64,000 nucleotides of DNA from Spartobacteria bacterium (GCA_003167365.1 PMTM01000004.1:62001-126000); one strand, 5' to 3'; counted from the stretch's first letter, positions 54,301 through 62,186 are shown. The notes: generated by a model from the letters alone, not told the origin. Numbers and translations: made by a program.

Positions 54301-54488
54301 TTCCGCTCGATGACGACTCCGTCGCTGACGCCAAGAAAACGGTGATCGTAACAGCCACTGCGATTCGTGATCGAAAGTTTAAATCGGGGCCGAAAAAGGC
54401 GGCACGTGACGGTCAACTGCGCTGCAAGACTTGCGACTTTCTAGGTTTCTGCGGGATGCCAGAGCCGATGTCGCTGAAGCGTTCATAA
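51333..54488 (+). CDS. UvrD-type SF1 helicase with RecB/AddB-like nuclease domain
   Basis: The ATG at 51333 gives 1,051 residues; a TTG 30 bp earlier is possible. SF1A helicase motifs are present: VAGAGSGKTEV (about 32-42), TFTEKAAKEM, VDEVQDINPVQ, GDHRQAIYGFRGA, STVHGVKGLEF and YVALTRAERFLFVSH. A nuclease follows: LISGAIDIVRR, LIDFKSGDP and QVGIYAV, with cysteines in YYLECPHDFY and LRCKTCDFLGFCG that look like an AddB/Cas4-type iron-sulfur site. It would unwind and degrade DNA. It overlaps dcm by 38 bp and vsr starts 1 bp after it. Confidence 0.87.
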   Translation: MSTQDIEKKLLDNLTDGQKSAVRSERRRLLVVAGAGSGKTEVMARRVAWWIGIEGVPKNRIVAFTFTEKAAKEMKFRVRRWIGVITPSGEDVNLGGMYVGTIHGYCLEKLREFWPDDYHNFDILDEAARAALILRGFNGVLGLGGLRAALGPMQGMSATVEQFGQAYDQLHEHNRFHVKLTNQIAPYELGAVEQEWCKGATLQTNVGITKEAKAFAISAARYYAYLRCRRFLDFSSSQTEFIRLLRADLTRQKQLAEDLIHLVVDEVQDINPVQRDLVELLVGKGGKLTTVGDHRQAIYGFRGAKVEIIGELWNEFKAASDAEVIDLQQNFRSTPRIIEIANRWAETITPAGGMTTVDMLHGKSDRLDTHPSHIAMIGFPAREKEAAWIAKAIRALVPSEAEGVEHDKRDGKKRGLSLSDIAVLARSSTDVRTYMKALEADGIPSIVRAGPDLFSQPEILFFLGALALTGGLDQFYGSEHNPKSLPRRINDVLQCAPQPEAVLRAAARQLRQSGLAVTRDVEERLIFASSAIRQRIENIRTFGAGQVKFLRCKRLRDFLGKSGKLRRLFPQQLFHMLLEEAEVEHWDTCEGRGESALFHLGALSGLITGIEMPGWTSTESYKWQIIGLCQYGSESGRTEEQPLIVKPDAVTISTVHGVKGLEFAAVFLADVCARRFPSQMARRVSPLPLSGAIRKEIDIEGLSDNENYDGERRLMYVALTRAERFLFVSHSSKQTSKFIKELQPIFQASGGTVTANSERLLRDLKYAPLEYKRETQLATSFSDLRYYLECPHDFYLRKVLGFAPTIDQAFGYGRGIHNLMRAIHSDPARWAALAKDHTKLATEIQKLIDKGLFYLRYTTGEPAENMRAKGVRIAVDYVKHFVDELRDVTFEPEKEFETLVEYEDGEGGALISGAIDIVRRDDPPRVTLIDFKSGDPESDKHQSLDEEEMRLQVGIYAVAAKRELEYQPDKGLVRYLDVDREHNDKHELEVPLDDDSVADAKKTVIVTATAIRDRKFKSGPKKAARDGQLRCKTCDFLGFCGMPEPMSLKRS

Positions 54489-54489
54489 A

Positions 54490-55011
54490 GTGGCTGACGT
54501 TTTCGACAAGGCAAAGCGCTCACAAATCATGTCGCGCGTCCGCTCGCGAGGAAACACGTCTACTGAAAAGAAACTTATTACACTACTTCGTGAAGAGGAA
54601 ATTATCGGTTGGCGACGCCATCTCCCTTTACCCGGAACGCCGGACTTCGTGTTTCCTAAGCATCGCGTCGCGGTTTTCGTCCATGGGTGTTTCTGGCACG
54701 GCTGTCCAAAACACATCCAGTTTCCTTCGACTAGAGCGAGCTGGTGGCGCAGAAAACTGGAGCGGAACAAAGCGAGAGACCGAATCGCAGCCCGAACCCT
54801 TCGCAGCTCAGGGTGGACGGTTGTGCGGATCTGGGAGTGTGATCTAACCGTCAAACGTCGAATGTCGGCGCTTAAAAAGATAAAAGTAGCGCTTCAATCA
54901 AGGCTGGCGGGCAAGGATAGTGCGATGGGGTTCGACGTTTTGCCGGCTAATTCACTTCCGGCTGCGTCAACAGGTCCATCAAGAGGCCGAATTCCTCAAA
55001 CTAAATTCTAA
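54490..55011 (+). CDS. vsr: Very short patch repair endonuclease (Vsr)
   Basis: A GTG start one base after the helicase stop gives 173 residues. Vsr signatures are MSRVRSRGNTSTE, LPGTPDFVFPKHRVAVFVHG (Asp52), GCFWHGCPKH with zinc/active-site residues, WWRRKLERNKARD and VVRIWECDL. Vsr nicks T:G mismatches that arise when 5-methylcytosine deaminates, so it limits the mutational cost of the Dcm encoded upstream. About 35 extra C-terminal residues look unstructured. It is the last gene of the operon. Confidence 0.92.
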   Translation: MADVFDKAKRSQIMSRVRSRGNTSTEKKLITLLREEEIIGWRRHLPLPGTPDFVFPKHRVAVFVHGCFWHGCPKHIQFPSTRASWWRRKLERNKARDRIAARTLRSSGWTVVRIWECDLTVKRRMSALKKIKVALQSRLAGKDSAMGFDVLPANSLPAASTGPSRGRIPQTKF

Positions 55012-55139
55012 CGCGATCCAAAAGGGATATTACCTTTTGCCGCTAATCGCTGTTTGCCAAACGACGGAGTAGCAATCCGCTGCAATACGATAGCTCAGGT
55101 TCGACAGTTGCCTTTTGGTTGCCTGATTAAACTGTACTA
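55012..55139. other. Downstream of vsr; weak hairpin only
   Basis: A small hairpin aaaaggg...ccttttg lies near 55020-55039 but has no T-run, so termination here is only possible. Confidence 0.3.
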
Positions 55140-55406
55140 CTACCTATCTTTGGCGTGAGAAAATGGAGGAGTCGTCCCTGCGAATTCGTCTAAAGCGAGC
55201 CTCCTGTTAAATGTAGACACATCCGCCGCCAATATATACCGCCTGTTGGCGATTAAATGCGTCCGTAGCCATCCCCGCTTTTCGTAACGCCACGCTGACG
55301 CCTTGGATAGTCCTGTGATTCCGCAAAAGCGGTGCAACGACATCGGTGGAATGTACTCGGCGGGAACAGTTTTTTGCGCGTTAGCAGAGAAATTCTGTGA
55401 GTTCAT
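55140..55406 (-). CDS. Small excisionase-like DNA-binding protein
   Basis: The 88-residue product has a helix-turn-helix of the excisionase/MerR type: MSLHRFCGITGLSKASAWRYEKRGWLRTHLIANRRYILAADV. It lies opposite to its neighbours, between the Res-to-Vsr operon and the phosphoesterase unit. It may repress one or both, or be a relic of a nested mobile element. Confidence 0.6.
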   Translation of the reverse strand: MNSQNFSANAQKTVPAEYIPPMSLHRFCGITGLSKASAWRYEKRGWLRTHLIANRRYILAADVSTFNRRLALDEFAGTTPPFSHAKDR

Positions 55407-55693
55407 ATGGGCACGCTACAGACGCCACGGACTTAAAATTAAAGTTTTCGCATTTTCTTTGCTTTTCGTTGTACATCAATTCGACGACATTTTCCGGGCA
55501 AAACGCTAGGGCTTTTGGTTTGAAAGGCGTTTGTATTGGGGCGGTAGAAATGTCGTTACTCTTGCACAAATCCTTGCACAACTGTTCGCCATCGCAGAAC
55601 ACGCTTCGAGGAAAGGTTTGACTTGATTAGGCCGGTCGAAGTCGCTAGGACACGGTAGAAATTGCACGTGCCGTTTTACCCCAATTGGCTTCG
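55407..55693. promoter_or_regulatory. Divergent promoter region before the phosphoesterase gene
   Basis: No gene is supported in about 290 bp. Two cttgcacaa units occur at 55561-55582; the same pair lies inverted at 60002-60023, before the DUF5131 gene. Confidence 0.35.
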
Positions 55694-56914
55694 ATGACTC
55701 ACGACAAGGCGAGAATCTGGTTCTTCACAGACGTGCACGGGGCAAACGAATGCTTCCGAAAGTTCCTGAATTCAGTCAAGAATGAAAATAGACCAAACGT
55801 TCTAATTATCGGAGGAGATATTACGGGGAAACAGGTCATTCCTCTTGTCGAAGATGATGTGGGGTGCATTAGCGCGACAGTCGAAGGAGGCGCGGTTAAA
55901 TTTCCTGTCACGAAATTGTCGGACTTCAAGAAACGGCTTTCCGATATTGGTTATTATCCGTACGAATGCAATGAAACGAGCTACAAACGATTTGTAACCG
56001 ATCCGAACTACCATCGGGAGATCATTGATCGTCTTGTCAAAGAGCGCGTAGAGGAATGGGTCAAATTGGCAGATACGCTGCTCCCCTCGCGTGATGAGTG
56101 CCAAGTTTTTATTAATCCTGGAAACGATGATCCCTTCTTTATCGATCCCATTCTCGATGCAAGTTCCAAACTGATTCGTCCAGAAGGTAAGATTTGTGAT
56201 CTTCCGTGCGGATTGAAGATGCTTTCCACGGGCTATTCCAACTGGACGCCGTGGGACTGTCCTAGGCAATGCAAGAATCGGGATGATGAAACAGAACTCC
56301 TAACAAGAATTGCGGAGATGACAGGCCGGCTGTCCGCGCATGATTCTAAGCATTTGCTATTCAATTTCCATTGCCCTCCGCGAGACACCACGCTTGACCT
56401 CGCCAACAAAATTGATCCGAACACAAAACAAAAAGCGGCGGGTTTGAGAGGTGCCGCGAAGGAACACGTGGGTTCTACCGCGGTTCGGCAAGCGATCGAA
56501 GTCTGGCAACCTTTGGTGGGATTACATGGCCATATTCACGAGGTCACTGCAAAGAAGGATAAGATTGGCAATACAATCTGCTTCAATCCTGGAACCGACT
56601 ATTACACCGGACATCTACAGGGAGTTTATTTGCAGATAAACAAGAGGGGCGAAATCGAAGCTGATCTTCTAACAGAAGAACGCTATCCCCGGGTAAAGAA
56701 GAACAAACCTCGATCATTATGGGACGCCCTTCTATCAATAATCCCAGTCGTTGGACCCGCAATTGAAGCGCATCAAAGCAGGACGCTAGATGAAAAGATT
56801 CTTGAGCAGATCACCGAAATTAAAGACGATCTGGAAGAGATGAAGAAGCGAAACATTCCTTCGACGTCGGGCTCAAACATAGATTCTGTAAAATCTAGGG
56901 AGGAAGAGAGATGA
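55694..56914 (+). CDS. Calcineurin-like metallophosphoesterase
   Basis: The ATG at 55694 gives 406 residues. All five metallophosphoesterase blocks are present: FFTDVHG (Asp13, His15), LIIGGDITG, FINPGNDDPFF, LFNFHCPPRD and GLHGHIHEV. After the catalytic domain the chain has a hydrophobic stretch (LLSIIPVVGPAI) and a coiled-coil tail (DEKILEQITEIKDDLEEMKKRN). It hydrolyses a phosphoester, possibly a nucleotide, and may associate with the membrane. The permease gene starts inside its stop codon (ATGA). Confidence 0.82.
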   Translation: MTHDKARIWFFTDVHGANECFRKFLNSVKNENRPNVLIIGGDITGKQVIPLVEDDVGCISATVEGGAVKFPVTKLSDFKKRLSDIGYYPYECNETSYKRFVTDPNYHREIIDRLVKERVEEWVKLADTLLPSRDECQVFINPGNDDPFFIDPILDASSKLIRPEGKICDLPCGLKMLSTGYSNWTPWDCPRQCKNRDDETELLTRIAEMTGRLSAHDSKHLLFNFHCPPRDTTLDLANKIDPNTKQKAAGLRGAAKEHVGSTAVRQAIEVWQPLVGLHGHIHEVTAKKDKIGNTICFNPGTDYYTGHLQGVYLQINKRGEIEADLLTEERYPRVKKNKPRSLWDALLSIIPVVGPAIEAHQSRTLDEKILEQITEIKDDLEEMKKRNIPSTSGSNIDSVKSREEER

Positions 56915-58533
56915 GCGAAGCGACAGCTGCGAGTCCCATTTTTGATCGAGGGAGATCGGGATATGTGCGGGACTTTAACACTCTGGATGTCTTCATATTT
57001 AATGTTATCGGGTTTTCGCTTGGTCTTGCCCTTTCTACGAACCCCTCTTTCATCGGTTCGTTTGCGCCCAGCGCGAACATCATCATTGTTTTGGCGCTTG
57101 GGGCCGTCCTGGCGTTTTTTAATGGCCTAACTTACGGGTGGTTCGGCGGAATCATGCCAAGCACAGGTGGGGATTATATCTTTGTGGGCCGAAGCTTGAG
57201 TCATCGTTTCGGGTTTCTAACGAGCTGGGGTTTTACGGCATGCCAAATTTACGGTCTCGCTTTGAATTTAGGCTTTATTTTGTCGGTGGGAATTGCGCCT
57301 GCCCTTTTGACACTCGGTGTGTCGATGAACAACCAGTCGCTAATTGATATTGGTTTTTCGTTAGGCCGCCCAGACCATGTTGCCATTGGTAGCACGCTTC
57401 TGCTTGTACTTTACTTCTTGCTCGCCTACTTCGAGTTGGGTCTCAATCGGGTCGTGATTTATCTGGCGTTTGTATTCGCACTATTAGGTCCGATTTTGAT
57501 GATCTATACACTCTTCGGCCACACGCACGCGGAGTTCGTGGCCGCATTCAATGCTTTCATGCAGAAACTGAAGGGCGTTCCAAACGCATATGATGTCGTA
57601 ATTGGTACTGCGCGGCAAAACAACATTACGGTTGATCCCAAAGCTATGTGGCATGCGAGTTTGCAGGCTGTGCCTTTGGGCTTTCTTTGTTTTCTAGGAT
57701 TTACTTATTCGGTCTATGTTGGTGGCGAAGTCCGGGAGCCACAGAAGTCTCAAGTTCGCGGGATCCTCTCGGCCTTATTGATCGGAATCTTGGTATTCAT
57801 TCTCGGCATGGGACAATATGTTAACGTTGTTAGCCAAGAATTTCACAGCGCTATTGGCTTCCCGCCGGTCCTAGAGAAACTCGGCTTGACCGCCAATTCC
57901 CTGAACTTTTTCACGGGAATCTTGGCCGTGCATCCGGTAGTTAATCTCGTGATGCAGGTCGGGAATCTTCTTTGGTTCCTACTTATCCCGTACGTGATGA
58001 TACAGGTGTGCACCCATAATTTGATCGCTTGGACATGTGACCGCATGATGCCAGAAGGGCTGCTGGCCAGGGCGGGCACGGCGAATACTCCTTGGCGTGC
58101 ATTTCTCGCCATCTGCGTTGCTGTCTTGTTGTGCATCGCAGCGAATTATTTCTTCGGTTTTACTCTCGTTGGTGCCGTGGCGCTCGCTGCAGTTGCCTTC
58201 TGCTTAACTGGAATAAGTGCGGCATATCTCCCGGCTGAAAGACCGGATGTATTCGCAGGCGCTCGTGGAATGATGCGTAGAAAATTTCTCGGCGTTACAC
58301 TGTTTCAGCTCGTGGGAATCATCGGTGCTGCGGGATTTTCCTGGGTCATTTTCGCCGCAGTGTGGTATCCCGACATCAGCGGCGGAACCCCGGCACGCGC
58401 AATCGTGGTTCTCATTGTTGTATACATCACTGGACTGATTGTTTACGAGGTCAACAAGGCGAAATTGCAGCGGCGTATCGAATCAGTCGGAGTTAATTTA
58501 GATGCGCTGTTCAAAGAGATTCCGAAAGACTAG
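56911..58533 (+). CDS. APC-superfamily permease
   Basis: The 540-residue protein has about 12-14 hydrophobic helices and the amino acid/polyamine permease opening FIFNVIGFSLGLALS, then YGWFGGIMPSTGGDYIFVGR and LGFTYSVYVGGEVREPQKS. N- and C-termini are polar (ends LDALFKEIPKD). Amino acids or other small cations are the usual cargo. It is translationally coupled to a phosphoesterase and followed 18 bp later by a nucleotidyltransferase, which is unusual company for a permease. Confidence 0.8.
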   Translation: MSEATAASPIFDRGRSGYVRDFNTLDVFIFNVIGFSLGLALSTNPSFIGSFAPSANIIIVLALGAVLAFFNGLTYGWFGGIMPSTGGDYIFVGRSLSHRFGFLTSWGFTACQIYGLALNLGFILSVGIAPALLTLGVSMNNQSLIDIGFSLGRPDHVAIGSTLLLVLYFLLAYFELGLNRVVIYLAFVFALLGPILMIYTLFGHTHAEFVAAFNAFMQKLKGVPNAYDVVIGTARQNNITVDPKAMWHASLQAVPLGFLCFLGFTYSVYVGGEVREPQKSQVRGILSALLIGILVFILGMGQYVNVVSQEFHSAIGFPPVLEKLGLTANSLNFFTGILAVHPVVNLVMQVGNLLWFLLIPYVMIQVCTHNLIAWTCDRMMPEGLLARAGTANTPWRAFLAICVAVLLCIAANYFFGFTLVGAVALAAVAFCLTGISAAYLPAERPDVFAGARGMMRRKFLGVTLFQLVGIIGAAGFSWVIFAAVWYPDISGGTPARAIVVLIVVYITGLIVYEVNKAKLQRRIESVGVNLDALFKEIPKD

Positions 58534-58551
58534 ACCACTGTTCCTCTCGAA

Positions 58552-59376
58552 ATGGGACCCAATGCAAAGGCAGATTTTCTTGCTAAATTAGCCAAGACGC
58601 TGATCGATGGAGCCACTGAGCAAAAGATCGAATTAAGAACGTTCGGCGGCATCGGCATCCGAACTCACTGCCAAGGAATAGGTGGCAATGCACTCGCGGC
58701 CCGACCCTACAAGAATTACGACCTCGATTTTGTAGCTGATGCTTCGCGAATACCTTCAGTCCATCGCTTTATGCTTGGGTCGGGACTGGAAATGGCAGAA
58801 TTTGGAGAATATCCTGGCGGCGAGTACCGGCTTTACAAATGGCAACCAAATGGAGAGACGGCTTGCACTATCGACATCTATTTTGGTCGACTGCGTTTTA
58901 ATCACGAGGTCCCATCGCCTTACTTTGATAGGGACAATCAATATACACTGCCGATAACTCAACTTCTGCTCTCAAAACTCGCGATTGTCGAGCTCAACGA
59001 GAAGGATAAAATCGACATAATCTCCATTCTGGCCGAACACGAACTGGGGGATTCAAAGGGAAAGGAAATTTTGCAGACGCGTATTTTGAAAAAGGTTTGG
59101 TGTCGCGGCTGGAAGAGCTGGGGCACCGCAAGAACGTGCCTGCTTAACATCCATGCGGTTCGAGACTATGTTCACGGGCTCTTACCGACGGAAGAGTTGC
59201 CTGCAATGCAAATTTGCGAGAAACTTGATGAATTAGAAGGGGTTATTCTGAAGTGGCCAAAATCTTTCTCGTGGAAAGTAAGGAAACTTTTAGGCCCGAA
59301 AATTGCTTGGTTTAACCAGGTACAACCTGCAAAATCTTGGACCCAAAAATCAGCCAATTTGGCTAAAGGCTCATGA
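58552..59376 (+). CDS. Nucleotidyltransferase-fold protein (AbiEii-like)
   Basis: The 274-residue protein has a minimal nucleotidyltransferase signature: the ELRTFGGIGIRTH loop (Gly32-Gly33) and YKNYDLDFVAD with Asp57 and Asp59, then a third acidic strand in CTIDIYFGRL. It recalls AbiEii/DUF1814 enzymes of toxin-antitoxin and abortive-infection systems. The C-terminal half is helical (LLLSKLAIVELNEKDKIDII). It could transfer a nucleotide to RNA or protein. Its stop overlaps the start of the next gene by 4 bp. Confidence 0.65.
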   Translation: MGPNAKADFLAKLAKTLIDGATEQKIELRTFGGIGIRTHCQGIGGNALAARPYKNYDLDFVADASRIPSVHRFMLGSGLEMAEFGEYPGGEYRLYKWQPNGETACTIDIYFGRLRFNHEVPSPYFDRDNQYTLPITQLLLSKLAIVELNEKDKIDIISILAEHELGDSKGKEILQTRILKKVWCRGWKSWGTARTCLLNIHAVRDYVHGLLPTEELPAMQICEKLDELEGVILKWPKSFSWKVRKLLGPKIAWFNQVQPAKSWTQKSANLAKGS

Positions 59377-59879
59377 AAACACAATGCAGCTCGTTCGATA
59401 AGTCCCCAAGGGGCGTGAAGCTTCAGCATCGAATCCCGAGTCGCTTAAAGAACTACGATATGTCTTTCGTTCTCGACAAACTGATTGCGGAGCATCGTAT
59501 TCCGGCCGCCAAAAAAAACCTCTTAGAACGTGAGTTCAAAAGGTTCATTGCTTTGGTAGGAATTGGCGTGCATCCGTTGGCGATGATTGGCCCGTTTGTC
59601 GATGAGGTGTGGCATCAGTTCATTTTATTTACCCGCCAATACAAGGAATTTTGTGACTCTACCGTGGGTCACTTCGTTAGCCACCAACCGGATACTCCCG
59701 CTACGCCGGTCCCACAAGAAGCAGGTGAAAACTTTCGATCAGCGTATAGACATCACTTCGGTCGCCTTCCCAGTATTTGGTTTGAAGGAATGAACAACGA
59801 AACCAAGCGCTACTATCAACAACCTGTCTTAGTTGGTAAACCGCCCACAAGCTGGTCGGGATGGGCTGGTCCTGAGTAA
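59373..59879 (+). CDS. GRDP-like protein with His-Trp motif
   Basis: The ATG at 59373 overlaps the upstream stop; a second ATG at 59460 is also possible. The 168-residue protein has FVDEVWHQFILFTRQYKEFCDSTVGHFVSHQP, the repeat found in glycine-rich-domain (GRDP/DUF1399-like) proteins, where it forms a helical bundle. The C-terminus (FGRLPSIWFEG, LVGKPPTSWSGWAG) is Gly/Trp-rich. Function unknown; the tight coupling suggests it serves the nucleotidyltransferase. Confidence 0.6.
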   Translation: MKTQCSSFDKSPRGVKLQHRIPSRLKNYDMSFVLDKLIAEHRIPAAKKNLLEREFKRFIALVGIGVHPLAMIGPFVDEVWHQFILFTRQYKEFCDSTVGHFVSHQPDTPATPVPQEAGENFRSAYRHHFGRLPSIWFEGMNNETKRYYQQPVLVGKPPTSWSGWAGPE

Positions 59880-60310
59880 ATCTGACTCCGATCTCAACAT
59901 AGTTCATAGGATCATTTGGCCGCGAATCCGAAGCTTTTATAAGTCTTAGTCCGCTGCGTCTGTGTGCGCCCTCTATATGACACGACAGGGATTCCGACGC
60001 AGTGTGCAAGAGTTTGTGCAAGAATAGAGCGCAAATCGGCATTCGTGTTTCAGATTCCGAAAACATCCATAGGGACATGGATTCGAGCGGGGGTGCGTGT
60101 GAGCATGAAGCTTGTCTCTAAAAAATACTGCGTCGCCCAACCAACGGGCCTTTGGAGATTGATTCTCACATCGTTCAACCCTGACTCTTGCGGACAAAAG
60201 TGGACTGTTCCAAAATCATCGGGGGGGCAAACGGGTATTGATTGAAACCGAGTGACAGGGATTTTCTGGTCACTGGATTCCGCACATGATATGAAGAGCC
60301 GAACTGCTTT
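59880..60310. promoter_or_regulatory. Intergenic region before the DUF5131/TcmP pair
   Basis: No gene is supported in 430 bp. It contains the inverted copy of the paired cttgcacaa motif (60002-60023). It should hold the promoter for the DUF5131 gene. Confidence 0.4.
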
Positions 60311-61108
60311 ATGAGCGACAAATCGCGAATTGAATGGACGGATGCCACTTGGAATCCGGTTCGTGGCTGCACGAAAATAAGTCCCGGCTGCAAGAACTGC
60401 TATGCCGAGACTTTTGCGGAACGATTCCGCGGCGTGGAAGGACATCCTTTCCAATTCGGATTCGATCTCCGGATTATTCCTGAGAAACTTAGCCAGCCGC
60501 TGCTATGGCGCGGACCCCGGCGGATCTTTGTGAATTCCATGAGCGACTTGTTCCACGAAAGAGTGCCTGACGCGTTTATTCAGAAGGTCGCCTCAGTGAT
60601 GCGAATCGCCGATTGGCATATCTACCAGGTCCTCACTAAGCGGCCAAAACGCCTTCGGGAGCTTCTCTCGAGAAAGTTACGCGGCACAGCAGACCAACCA
60701 TATATTTGGTGGGGTGTGAGCGTTGAAGATAGACAGCACGGCTTGCCCCGGATTGAAGAGTTGCGACGCTCCGGTGCGGCGGTGAAATTCCTTTCCATCG
60801 AGCCACTGCTTGAAGATTTAGGGAGGATCGATCTCTCAAACATAGATTGGGTCATCGTGGGTGGGGAGAGCGGGCCGGGCGCTCGGCCGATGCGTCCAGA
60901 ATGGGTAGAAAACATCCGGCAACAATGTGACGCGGGAGGCGTGCCGTTCTTCTTCAAGCAATGGGGTGGTGTCCAGAAGAGCCGATACGGCCGGGAACTC
61001 AACGGTCAAACCTTCAACGAATTTCCCACGTACAACGCCCTCCAGACTCCCACCCAACGCGTCCGAAAATTGGCGTGGGAACAGTTGAGAGTGCTGTCAG
61101 CCGCCTGA
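60311..61108 (+). CDS. DUF5131 (phage Gp37/Gp68-like) three-cysteine protein
   Basis: The 265-residue protein has the family hallmark RGCTKISPGCKNCYAE (Cys20, Cys27, Cys30), a C-x6-C-x2-C motif that resembles a radical-SAM iron-sulfur site. It then has PRRIFVNSMSDLFHE, WGVSVEDRQ, KFLSIEPLLEDLG and VGGESGPGARPM along a TIM-barrel-like chain. The exact activity is not known to me. Its partner TcmP starts 4 bp downstream, the usual arrangement. Confidence 0.88.
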   Translation: MSDKSRIEWTDATWNPVRGCTKISPGCKNCYAETFAERFRGVEGHPFQFGFDLRIIPEKLSQPLLWRGPRRIFVNSMSDLFHERVPDAFIQKVASVMRIADWHIYQVLTKRPKRLRELLSRKLRGTADQPYIWWGVSVEDRQHGLPRIEELRRSGAAVKFLSIEPLLEDLGRIDLSNIDWVIVGGESGPGARPMRPEWVENIRQQCDAGGVPFFFKQWGGVQKSRYGRELNGQTFNEFPTYNALQTPTQRVRKLAWEQLRVLSAA

Positions 61109-61112
61109 TTTC

Positions 61113-62186
61113 GTGGCTGACAAGACCCCTCAGACCGAGTCGTTTGACGAAGGGACGATTACTAAGCTTGAACTCTTCCAGCTGTATACTCGCGAGTGGC
61201 TGCCGGTTTTCACAAGCCCGCGAGAACCCCGTTGGACCGAATTAAACCTTTTCGATTTCTTCGCGGGACCCGGCACGGATGACAACGGCGTTTCCGGTAG
61301 CCCCCTTCGGACCCTCTCCGAACTGGCAAACGGTGGACACGTTGGCCTAAGCCTTGCCAAAGGACTAAGAATACACGTCTGGTTTTCGGACAAAAGTGCT
61401 GCGAAAATCAACAAGCTAAAGATTGCTGTTGGCTCAAGTGGGCTCGACCTGCGGGGCGTCGAAATTCGATACGAGGCTGGGACCTTCGAACACATGTTCC
61501 CGAAAGCTCTGGCCGAAATAAGCCATTCTTCGTCGGCAAACTTGGTTATCATTGACCAGTACGGAGTCAGTCAGGTTTCGGATCAGGTATTTCACACTCT
61601 CGTCGCACTCGACCGGACCGACTTCATTTTCTTTATCAGCTCATCTTTTCTGCATCGCTTCGCGAACCATCCCTCGATCAAGCGATACATCGAGTTTCCC
61701 CGGCCGGAAGATTATTACCAAGTTCACAATGTAGTTCTTAACCACTATCGGAACCTCATCCCGCCAGGGCGCGAATTCTGGTTGGCTCCCTACTCGATCA
61801 AAAAAGGCTCGAACGTTTACGGGATTATCTTCGGCAGCAGCCATCCACTCGGAATCGAGAAATTTCTGAGAGTGGCTTGGAGACAAGATGGAACTAACGG
61901 TGAAGCGAACTTCGATATCACTCGCGAGGGTTTTGATCCCAGTCAGCCTACTCTGGATATCGTACGTCCGCGCAAGATCGAAGTGTTCGAGTCAGACTTA
62001 CGGGAGAAAATTATCACCCAGAAGTTAGATAACGAGCCGGCGATTTACCGGTTTTGTCTGGAGCGTGGAATGACGCCGTCGCACGCAAGACCCGTAATCC
62101 GAGCGCTCAAACAAGAAAACAAAATTGAGACTGGCTTCGACGTTCCGCGCCGGAAAAATCCACGCATCTTTAAAATTATTCAGTGA
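61113..62186 (+). CDS. tcmP: Three-Cys-motif partner protein TcmP
   Basis: A GTG start gives 357 residues. It carries LNLFDFFAGPGTD (about 45-56) and NLVIIDQYGVSQV, the pattern of a Rossmann-type methyltransferase-like fold. The last 80 residues (LEREKIIT-like helix, PSHARPVIRALKQENKIE) look like a winged helix. The family is defined by neighbourhood to the three-Cys DUF5131 protein. The two probably form a complex that modifies a nucleic acid or another substrate. It is last before the integrase. Confidence 0.87.
   Translation: MADKTPQTESFDEGTITKLELFQLYTREWLPVFTSPREPRWTELNLFDFFAGPGTDDNGVSGSPLRTLSELANGGHVGLSLAKGLRIHVWFSDKSAAKINKLKIAVGSSGLDLRGVEIRYEAGTFEHMFPKALAEISHSSSANLVIIDQYGVSQVSDQVFHTLVALDRTDFIFFISSSFLHRFANHPSIKRYIEFPRPEDYYQVHNVVLNHYRNLIPPGREFWLAPYSIKKGSNVYGIIFGSSHPLGIEKFLRVAWRQDGTNGEANFDITREGFDPSQPTLDIVRPRKIEVFESDLREKIITQKLDNEPAIYRFCLERGMTPSHARPVIRALKQENKIETGFDVPRRKNPRIFKIIQ

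Noticed and set aside
42548-55011. DISARM, BREX or Dnd system
   Set aside because: No DrmA/DrmB, PglZ, BrxL or Dnd-type genes are present; the families seen do not match these systems.
60311-61108. Prophage, because of the phage Gp37/Gp68 name
   Set aside because: No capsid, terminase, portal, tail or lysis genes occur in the island; the name reflects only where the family was first noted.
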